Positions 57,223 through 64,000 of a stretch of 64,000 nt of DNA are shown one piece after another (position 1 is the stretch's first letter; each line of letters opens with the position of its first letter). A program made the position numbers and the translations under genes. The stretch comes from DATJPW01 sp963752855. GTDB taxonomy: Bacteria; Desulfobacterota; Desulfomonilia; Desulfomonilales; Desulfomonilaceae. The notes beneath the pieces were generated by a model that ran no database searches, was not told where the DNA came from, and saw only the letters and a program-made list of their open reading frames with translations. The stretch is from positions 124,001 to 188,000 of the forward strand of contig CAVVZX010000047.1 in the NCBI GenBank assembly GCA_963752855.1. Reading direction: 5' to 3'.

Positions 57223-57254
57223 AGCCGGGCACGGAAACTCCGTGCCCGGCTTTT
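57223..57254 (+). terminator. Rho-independent terminator after qmoC
   Basis: Perfect 13-base stem AGCCGGGCACGGA with an AAC loop, followed by TTT. It closes the aprBA-qmoABC unit. Confidence 0.9.
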
Positions 57255-57297
57255 AGTATTGCGCATCTTATCCACGTTGAGGCGAGGCTCGTCCCTT

Positions 57298-57531
57298 TCA
57301 GCAGGAGATTCGTTTTTCAAACCGTTCCCATAGCGCCAGAGCTATCTCATATCCCACATCTTCCCAATCCTGGTTTGCCTGAATCAAATACCTTGAAAGG
57401 TCCGAAGTCCACTTTGATTTGTCGAATTCCATATAGTTTCTCAAGAAATTCCCGTACAGACCTTCATACATATATGGGGTGTCGCGTTCCATATCTCTGA
57501 CTATTCTTTCAGCCTTGTTGTACGTTGCCAT
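57298..57531 (-). CDS. Small conserved-looking protein, unknown function
   Basis: 77 residues, MATYNKAERIVRDMERDTPY onward, rich in aromatic residues (YMYEGLYGNFLRNYMEFD, WTSDLSRYLIQ). Helical and soluble. AAGGA touches the start. It faces qmoC across the terminator. I do not recognise the family. Confidence 0.6.
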   Translation of the reverse strand: MATYNKAERIVRDMERDTPYMYEGLYGNFLRNYMEFDKSKWTSDLSRYLIQANQDWEDVGYEIALALWERFEKRISC

Positions 57532-57937
57532 TCCTTAGCCCTCCATTTCCGGATCAGCAAGTGGCGCCGGGAGATCATATTCTTTCATTTAGTTAGATGT
57601 CTCAGGATGCAACGAGTTTCATAAAAAGCGCGGCTGACCCGACATTTTTCGGGGAGCGCTCTGCGGTTCATGTCAGAGAATTACATTAAAATATTGTAAG
57701 TTTAGGATTGCAACGTTGCGCCGGCTTGTGCTAACCTGGCCCTCTCAAAGTATCACGGGCTGCAATTTGGTCGAACATATCATTGGCGATTCGGTCAGCG
57801 GCTGGTCCCTGCTGTTGGCAAGGGAGGCAGGGATCGGTTTATGATGCCCTGCTTTGAGTCCCGGAATTGGGGGCTGCAGAAGGCCGGCGGTCACGGTGGC
57901 GCCGACAGCTTGAATGCGCCGCGGGAGGGATACTGAA
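57532..57937. other. Intergenic region before purB
   Basis: 400 bases between divergent genes. No terminator, repeat or gene is clear. Only the ribosome site GGGAGGGA just before purB is well formed. Confidence 0.4.
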
Positions 57938-59231
57938 TTGATACCGCGCTACACTCGTGAAGCAATGGCGAAAATTTGGGAACCGGAGAACCGATATCGC
58001 AAGTGGCTCGATATCGAAATCGCCGTATGCGAAGCCTGGGCCGAAAAGGGAGTTATTCCCCAGGACGAGCCTGGAAAGGATACGTTCCAGGGCTGCTTTT
58101 GACGCGAAGCGAATTGACGAGATTGAAAACATCACTCGGCATGATGTGATTGCGTTTACAACATGTGTAGCCGAGTACGTTGGAGAGGATTCTCGCTACA
58201 TACACAGAGGTCTCACCTCGTACGACGTCGTAGACACAGCCCTTTCTTTGCTCCTCAAAGAAGCCGGTCTGATCATTAGGCAAGATCTGGTCGATCTTTT
58301 GGATGCGCTTAAACAGCGAGCGCTGGAACATCGACGGACCCCTATGGTCGGGCGGTCCCACGGTATACATGCCGAACCTATCACTTTTGGTCTAAAACTG
58401 GCGATTTTCTATTCTGAGATGTCGCGCCACCTGGTTCGGTGGGACGCGGCGCTGGAAACCATTTCCGTGGGCAAGGTATCCGGGGCCGTGGGCACCTACG
58501 CGCATCTCGATCCGGCAATGGAAGAAGTTGTTTTGGCAAGGTTGGGCCTCAAACCCGCGCCCGTTTCCAATCAGGTCATCCAGCGGGACCGCCACGCGGT
58601 TTACTTTACTGACTTGGCCTTGATCGCCTCAAGTGTTGAAAAGATAGCTATCGAAATAAGACACTTGCAGCGCACGGAAGTGGGCGAGCTGGAAGAATTC
58701 TTCCATGCGGGGCAGAAGGGCTCATCAGCGATGCCTCATAAACGCAACCCGGTCCTGACGGAGAACCTTACGGGGCTCGCGCGAGTGCTGCGCGGATACG
58801 CTATGTCCTCCATGGAAAATGTCGCCCTCTGGCATGAAAGGGATATCTCACATTCTTCAGTCGAACGAATAATAGCCCCTGACTCCACCATCCTGGCTGA
58901 TTTCATGTTGAGTCGTTTAACCGACGTCATAAGGAACATGAAAATCTATGAAGATCGGATGATGGACAACTTGTTATTCACCGGAGGATTGATCTTTTCG
59001 GAAGCAATCCTTATCCGGTTGGTGGATCGGGGTCTTACAAGAGAGCAGGCTTACGCGATGGTCCAGCGGGCCGCAATGAAAGCGTGGGAAGAAGGCACGG
59101 AATTCAAAGCCGCCCTTATTCATGACCCTGAGATCATGGGACATTTGGATTCCAATGAGATCGAGTCGGTTTTCAATCTGGATCACGCGCTCAGGTGGGT
59201 GGACGAATCATTTAAGCGTATATTTGGGTAA
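57938..59231 (+). CDS. purB: Adenylosuccinate lyase, frameshifted
   Basis: Fumarase-superfamily enzyme of purine synthesis that removes fumarate from SAICAR and adenylosuccinate. The N-terminus IPRYTREAMAKIWEPENRYR is the typical one after a TTG start (57938) with GGAGGGA upstream. A frameshift at 58078-58079 (one extra G) joins QDEPGK to IRSRAAFDAKRIDEIENITR. Then SRYIHRGLTSYDVVDTALSL, PMVGRSHGIHAEPITFG and the signature GSSAMPHKRNPVLTENL. Rebuilt length about 430 residues. Isolated transcription unit. Confidence 0.92.
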
Positions 59232-59308
59232 GAGTTTCAAGATGATATATGCAAAAGTTAATGTAAATTATCTTGACTTTTGGCCCAAGTAATTGTAAAG
59301 AGAAGCGT

Positions 59309-60817
59309 ATGTTGGCTCTTAAACCTAATAAATCCCCCGTTCGGCAATATTGCCTTGGCCTCGGTTTACACTTGATAGCAACCTGCGTGCTCCTTGCCGT
59401 CCCGGTGTCCGATGCTTTCGCGGAAGAGCCGTTGTATCCGCTAGCGTTGATGAACTGGATGGTGGAAGGGACTTTCCACGCGTTGATAGTGGATAAATCT
59501 CAGCAGCGTCTGACTGTCTGGGAGATTAAGGATGGTGAGCCGACCGTCGCCGAATCTTACAAATGTTCAACAGGCGAAAATGACGGAGACAAATGGGTCC
59601 GCGGGGACATGAAAACTCCGGAAGGAGTGTATTTCTTCTGTTCCGTGATAGATGGCCGCTCTCTGCCCGCAAAATACGGATTATGGGCGTTTACGACGGA
59701 TTACCCGAATTTCGTGGACAGACGTCACGGTAAAAGCGGAGACGGTATATGGCTTCATGGCCGCGATAAACCCCTGAACGGCAAGCCGGATTCCAACGGA
59801 TGTATAGCGTTGGAAAATCAGGATCTTATAAAGATTTCTCGGTTTATCAGACTACAGAGCACGCCACTGATTGTGGTGGATAAGGTGATAATGGCGCCGC
59901 GTTCCGTAGTCATGGAGAACGAACGGCAGGTCCGCGATTTTATTGAGTCCTGGCGCTCCGCATGGGGATCTCGGGACCTCGATGCGTACATGGCGCATTA
60001 TTCTAACAATTTCCAGAGCGGTTGGTTCGATTTCGCCGCGTGGAAAGAAAAGAAACGAAAACTTAATCAGCGGTACAAGAACATTCGAGTCAAGCTAGGA
60101 AATGTGTATCTTTATCGGCAGAACGGGTTAGTTACCGCCATCTTTACTCAGCTATACAGCTCCGATAGTTTCCGGAGCGCCGGCGTCAAAGTTTTGTACA
60201 TCGCCGACTCGGGTGGGAAGCACAGCGTCTATGCCGAGGATTACCACCAGCCGGTCGATGACGCCTTTCCGGTCCGAACTCTTCTTGTCCGAGCAAACGG
60301 TGATCCCAGACCCGCCCACGATGAACAGAATAACTTCCGGATTCGCCTTGTCTCTACCGACGAACCTGAACAGTCCCCATACGGAGAACCGGAAAGCCCG
60401 CGACCTACTGCTCCGTCAAGAGCAGTTGTGATCGAAAAACTGCCCGAGCTTCCTGCTAAAGCGCCGGAAGGTCCGAATCTGGATACTAATGAGAAATTCG
60501 AGGGAGATAAGCCGCAGGAAAGATTAATTGTCGCTCGGCTGATGCCGACGCATGGTCCGAGTCCTTCTCTGGAATTGCGAAAGGCAGGGGACAAGAGCGC
60601 ACGGTCCGCAACGGATTGGGCAGATGCCGCCGGGGCCCAAAATGCGTCCACTCAGGAGATCAGCCCGGCTCCGGGAATGGGGACCGCAGTCGTGGCGGCT
60701 CTGGAACCATCTATGCCCGATCGATTGACGGAATCGGTGAAAACGAATCCGCAAGCGGTTAGAGACAAATTGGATACGGAAAAGAACAAATCTGCTATTC
60801 ATGACGGGAGAGCGTAA
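59309..60817 (+). CDS. L,D-transpeptidase with NTF2-like domain
   Basis: 502 residues with a signal peptide (ATCVLLAVPVSDAFAEE). The YkuD domain at about residues 55-195 has IWLHGRDKP and the catalytic motif DSNGCIALEN (Ser-x-Gly-Cys equivalent), with the nucleophile Cys. Then an NTF2/SnoaL-like domain (about 205-315): RQVRDFIESWRSAWGSRDLD-AYMAHYSNNF. The last 150 residues are Pro/Glu/Ala-rich and probably disordered. It crosslinks peptidoglycan peptides (3-3 links) or attaches proteins to the wall in the periplasm. First gene of a wall module; start chosen at the ATG at 59309 before the signal peptide. Confidence 0.88.
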   Translation: MLALKPNKSPVRQYCLGLGLHLIATCVLLAVPVSDAFAEEPLYPLALMNWMVEGTFHALIVDKSQQRLTVWEIKDGEPTVAESYKCSTGENDGDKWVRGDMKTPEGVYFFCSVIDGRSLPAKYGLWAFTTDYPNFVDRRHGKSGDGIWLHGRDKPLNGKPDSNGCIALENQDLIKISRFIRLQSTPLIVVDKVIMAPRSVVMENERQVRDFIESWRSAWGSRDLDAYMAHYSNNFQSGWFDFAAWKEKKRKLNQRYKNIRVKLGNVYLYRQNGLVTAIFTQLYSSDSFRSAGVKVLYIADSGGKHSVYAEDYHQPVDDAFPVRTLLVRANGDPRPAHDEQNNFRIRLVSTDEPEQSPYGEPESPRPTAPSRAVVIEKLPELPAKAPEGPNLDTNEKFEGDKPQERLIVARLMPTHGPSPSLELRKAGDKSARSATDWADAAGAQNASTQEISPAPGMGTAVVAALEPSMPDRLTESVKTNPQAVRDKLDTEKNKSAIHDGRA

Positions 60818-61178
60818 AGAAATTTTGGATTTTCTTAATGGGTGGAAGCGGGCCTGGATGCAAAAGGATCTTGACAGGTTCATCAAAATGTATCATCCAG
60901 ATTTTAAGGATGGAAGTGCAGATTACAAGATGTTCCTAAAGTCAAAGAGAAACTTCTTCCGCAAGTACCGAACCATCCAGGTTGGAATGGACCGCATCGA
61001 AATCAGGAAGGCAAATGGAACCTGGCTGGTAAAGTTCTTGCAGTCATTCCAGGGAGACGAATATCGTGATAAAGGCTGGAAAAATCTGGTCCTGGCTGGC
61101 GGCAATGGGCAAGGGTTCCGGATCATCGAGGAAAGATGGTCTCCTCTACAAAGGACTTCCTCCAACCCCGGTTCCTAA
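60801..61178 (+). CDS. Stand-alone NTF2-like protein
   Basis: 125 residues: REILDFLNGWKRAWMQKDLD RFIKMY, FKSKRNFFRKYRTIQ-type core. It is clearly related to the NTF2-like domain of the upstream transpeptidase (RDFIESWRSAWGSRDLDAYM and the RYKNIRV strand match). It overlaps the transpeptidase by 17 bases. No signal peptide is visible, so it may be cytosolic, or the true start may lie upstream and be a second part of the transpeptidase after a frameshift (the overlap makes this possible). Function not assigned. Confidence 0.65.
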   Translation: MTGERKEILDFLNGWKRAWMQKDLDRFIKMYHPDFKDGSADYKMFLKSKRNFFRKYRTIQVGMDRIEIRKANGTWLVKFLQSFQGDEYRDKGWKNLVLAGGNGQGFRIIEERWSPLQRTSSNPGS

Positions 61179-62196
61179 GGCTCGCAACAAGGCTGGTCAC
61201 TCCTTAGTCATCATCAGCGCGTCCGGAAATACGCGGCAGATAGATCTGACCCCCTTCAAACTTCGCATGGGTTTGCTGGCGCTAGTCGCTCTGATCGTTC
61301 TTATGGTTCTTTCCGTTTATTCGATTCGACCGTTATTCCGTGGGACCGACAGCTCGGCGCCGACTGATTCGGAATTGTCCGAAAAAGTTGAAGCGCTCAA
61401 GGAGGAATTGAGGCAAAAGGACCTGGCGCTCAGTGTTCAAGAAAAACGACTGAAAGAGATGCGTGAAGTTCCTACTCTGGCCGCTATAGGACAAAGGCCC
61501 CCGGTGGAGACGAATCGGGCCGAGCCTAAAACGGAACAGTCCTCTGAGAGTGAAGGTCCTCTGATGTCTTTGCAGGACTCTTCAAAACCTGAAAGAGGCG
61601 GCCGGACTCTCGAGGATAATGACGACGGGAACATTGCGCGCGGCCACGGGGCTGCCCGATCGCAGGCGCCGACCCGATCAGCGCGTACGGAACCGGCGGA
61701 GCGGCCGTCCTTACAAGAGCAGCCTGCGGGCGCTAAGCAACCGGTCATCAGTTTTGACGCGCAAGATGTCAGCGCGATCCCTCAGGCGTCCAACACTGGG
61801 ACCCTAAGTTTCCGCCTGGTGAAGGATTCCCCGGATATTCGGTTTTCAGGTTACCTGTTTGTATTCGTTGAAATGGCTGACCAGCGCGGCGAGAATGCAA
61901 TTTGGGCCTATCCTCAACAAACGCGGCTGGGCGAAGGGGACTTACCGGCCGATTACCGCGATGGAGAGACTCTGTCGTTTAAATACAACCAGCGCGTGGA
62001 ACTTCCCTATGGGGATACAAGATCCGGAGCGTCACTTGCCAAGATCTCCATACTCTTGTATTCGGAAAATGGGAAGATAGTTTACCAGCGCGGTTTTGAC
62101 CGGAATGAAGTCAAAATCGCTTCGTCCAAACGCGCTGTGGGCCAGCATCAGCAGGACCGGTCACGACAGGCAGCGGAGAAGAGAAGGGCGCTTTAA
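61105..62196 (+). CDS. Single-pass membrane protein with coiled coil
   Basis: About 363 residues. Short basic N-terminus, then one membrane helix (MGLLALVALIVLMVLSVYSI), a coiled coil (LSEKVEALKEELRQKDLALS), a long disordered Pro/Ser/Glu-rich stretch and a C-terminal beta domain (TGTLSFRLVKDSPDIRFSGY, VFVEMADQRGENAIWAYPQQ). The C-terminal domain is likely periplasmic. Start uncertain: ATG at 61105 or 61066, both overlapping the NTF2-like gene. Family known to me only as an envelope protein that follows L,D-transpeptidase genes in related bacteria, which is recollection. Confidence 0.65.
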   Translation: MGKGSGSSRKDGLLYKGLPPTPVPKARNKAGHSLVIISASGNTRQIDLTPFKLRMGLLALVALIVLMVLSVYSIRPLFRGTDSSAPTDSELSEKVEALKEELRQKDLALSVQEKRLKEMREVPTLAAIGQRPPVETNRAEPKTEQSSESEGPLMSLQDSSKPERGGRTLEDNDDGNIARGHGAARSQAPTRSARTEPAERPSLQEQPAGAKQPVISFDAQDVSAIPQASNTGTLSFRLVKDSPDIRFSGYLFVFVEMADQRGENAIWAYPQQTRLGEGDLPADYRDGETLSFKYNQRVELPYGDTRSGASLAKISILLYSENGKIVYQRGFDRNEVKIASSKRAVGQHQQDRSRQAAEKRRAL

Positions 62197-62520
62197 GGCC
62201 AATTACTAGCATACAAGGGGCTCTCGTTTCCTGCGGAGCCAACCGGCAGTCGCACCGAATTCTTTTCAAGTGCCAGCCCGATACCAGTAGCTGCCGCGAT
62301 CTATCTTACAGGGCTGATGCGAGGGGTTAGATTCTTGGCGTTCAGTGCGGGTAGCCGCATTTTTGACGCCGCGACCTTGCCTGGTTCAAAGAGTTTTCAA
62401 AAGCATTTTATTTGGTTTCTTATGGTTTGTCGCTGTCGATTAATTAGTACGAAAGTCGCCCCAAGGGCCCAGCCGGCCTCGCCAACCAGCGAGGAGCGGT
62501 CCAGGCGGTATCGTGTCAGC
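62197..62520. other. Intergenic region before the carboxypeptidase gene
   Basis: 324 bases with no supported gene, promoter or repeat. An open frame from 62317 runs into the carboxypeptidase gene but the first 68 codons are not protein-like. Confidence 0.4.
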
Positions 62521-64000
62521 ATGTGTAGACGCGAACACGGAAAATATCGTGCGTCTTTATTTCTTTCCTTGTGTCTGATCTTTCTCTTTTCCATTCAGCT
62601 CGAAGCAAAGAACACTAGCCGGGTTTATTTCAAAGGTACCGACGCGGAGTTGGAAGTACATTTCATTAACGGAGAAGTTTCCGGTTCCACACTTCTGTTG
62701 CTCGGAGGAATCCAGGGAGACGAGCCGGGTGGATATCTGGCAGCGGACTTATACGCGGATATCTCCCTGAAGAAAGGGAACATAATTGTAGTCCCGCGAG
62801 CAAATTTTCCTTCCATTGTGGGAAATAGCAGAGGCGTCGCGGGGGACATGAATCGCAAATTCGCCGGTCGCATAATGGCTTCCGATCGCGATGCCGCTGT
62901 GGTGGGCGTAATCAAAGAACTTATGAATGAGAGTGACTTCTTTCTCAACCTTCACGATGGGTCCGGATTCTTTTCCCCTGTATGGGAATCCACACTCCGC
63001 AACCCGATGCGTTTCGGTCAGTCGATTATTGCTGACGCGGAGGAACATACCCGCGTCTGATGGCTCTGTGCTCAACATGGCGAGCATGGTTGAACAGGTG
63101 CTCAAGAAGGTCAATGCCCAAATTCCGGTCCCGGAGTATCGATTCCGGTTCAACAACCACAGGACCCTGGAAAAAGGCACCCTTCACAAGGAACAGCGAC
63201 TGTCCGCGACGTTTCACGCTTTGACCCGCGTCGGCATACCTGCTTTCGGCATCGAGACGTCAAAAAATATCCCGGATCACCGCACGCGAGTCCGTTACCA
63301 AACAATGGTGATCAATGCTTTTTTGGAAGAATTAGGGATCGTCGTGGAAAACCCGAAGCTTTACCTGGAAGATCCGAAACTGAAGTTCCTCATAGTTTCC
63401 ATCAACGGTTCCACGCCGGTCGTGGTCAACGGTAATGATGTGCTGGAAGTCCGCCAAGGGGATAGCATCAGGATAGTTCAAATCGAATCCAACTACTCCC
63501 GCGGACTGACCGCTCGTATTAAAGGCGCCGCTTACGGGCTGAATGACATAGGCAGAGACATTACAATTAATGAAGACACTTCCATTGAAGTCAAAAAGGA
63601 CCGACACCTGATAGCCACTATTGCCGTAAAAACCGGAATGCGAAGGTCTCATTCCACAGCCGAAATTAGCGTGAAACCGCGAGTTCAATATTTCTGCGTC
63701 AAGGTGAACAGCAAGACATTCATCGTCGAGCCTGGCGAGGAGCTGACCGTAACAAAGGGTGATACGCTATGCATTCTTGACCCACGCACCAATCTGAGCC
63801 ACGACCGGGAAAAGGCTATGAAGATCGATCTGCGCGGGTTTCAGGCGGAGGGTCCGTACAGCGGTGAAGACAGGGGGCATCAAATAAACACTATCTCAGA
63901 TCTTCAGACCCAGTATGCCACCCTTCGGGGACCCATCGCGATTTTCCCACTGCAAGCGAAGCTGAATAGTAAAGTTTTCGCGGAAGCCTATATCGCCGTG
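62521..64000 (+). CDS. M99/Csd4-like zinc carboxypeptidase, frameshifted, runs off window
   Basis: Signal peptide YRASLFLSLCLIFLFSIQLE, then an M14-fold peptidase: LLLLGGIQGDEPGGYLAADL carries the zinc-binding Gln and Glu (Gln in place of the usual His), and FFLNLHDGSGFF the third ligand His. This Gln-Glu-His set is the mark of family M99, whose H. pylori member Csd4 trims murein tripeptide to dipeptide and sets cell shape. VPRANFPSIVGNSRGVAGDM and NRKF make the specificity loop. An extra G at 63055 shifts EEHTR to SDGSVLNMASMVEQV in frame 2, which is open to the end of the window (no stop seen). A C-terminal strand-rich region (VNSKTFIVEPGEELTVTKGD) is not recognised. Incomplete at the 3' end. 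Confidence 0.82.

Noticed and set aside
1..64000. tRNA, rRNA or CRISPR array
   Set aside because: No TPsiC-type GTTCGAATC arm with a matching stem and no regular spaced repeats were found by eye. A covariance search could still find a small RNA.

Overview
The window is a chromosomal piece of an anaerobic, sulfate-reducing Desulfobacterota bacterium, perhaps Desulfomonile-like. The genus guess is inference. The main evidence is one locus for APS reductase and its electron-transfer partner (aprBA-qmoABC, 49924-57162). An adenosylcobalamin-dependent ribonucleotide reductase, a radical-SAM AmrS enzyme, several cysteine-cluster or zinc-ribbon proteins and many two-component genes fit with this. 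I see no CRISPR array, rRNA, tRNA or prophage.

Layout. 21-1008 is a quinone oxidoreductase. 1277-7208 (minus) is a tight operon: mpl, amrS, rpe, a TPR protein and an MltD-like protein without a catalytic Glu. 7414-10509 has a small winged-helix protein, two coupled GNAT acetyltransferases, cytidine deaminase and a zinc-ribbon protein. 10811-14533 has nrdJ and two small proteins. 14582-21085 (minus) is yceD-rpmF-fabD-fabG-acpP-fabF-rpiB-glyA plus a membrane protein; plsX and fabH are missing from the usual cluster. 21411-25282 holds envelope genes (small secreted protein, hydrolase, DUF2752, VWA-OmpA, TPR). 25358-28465 is the isoprenoid block xseB-ispA-dxs. 28802-37251 has a GAF histidine kinase, an IS-rich segment (an intact IS1595-type element and an IS5-type element that splits a hydrolase gene) and a sensor kinase/NtrC-type regulator pair. 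37896-45873 has a TPR protein, ruvX-mltG, a second zinc-ribbon protein and parC-parE. 46298-49402 (minus) has SEC-C/TPR, YkgJ and HEAT-repeat proteins. 49924-57162 is aprBA-qmoABC. 57298-59231 has a small protein and purB. 59309 to the end is a cell-wall module: L,D-transpeptidase, NTF2-like protein, coiled-coil membrane protein and an M99/Csd4-like carboxypeptidase that runs off the window.

Quality warning. About thirteen genes, including essential ones (fabF, dxs, parC, parE, aprA, qmoA, qmoC, purB), are broken by single-base shifts. Nearly all are repaired by removing one base. This looks like an insertion-type sequencing or assembly error, not decay, so these genes are annotated over their full reconstructed spans. 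True disruption is clear only for the IS5-split hydrolase.

How the genes work together. Sulfate respiration takes electrons from the quinone pool through QmoABC to AprBA. Fatty-acid, isoprenoid, deoxynucleotide, one-carbon and purine genes are housekeeping. Cell-wall recycling (mpl), glycan cleavage (mltG) and peptide trimming or crosslinking (end of window) recur as a theme.
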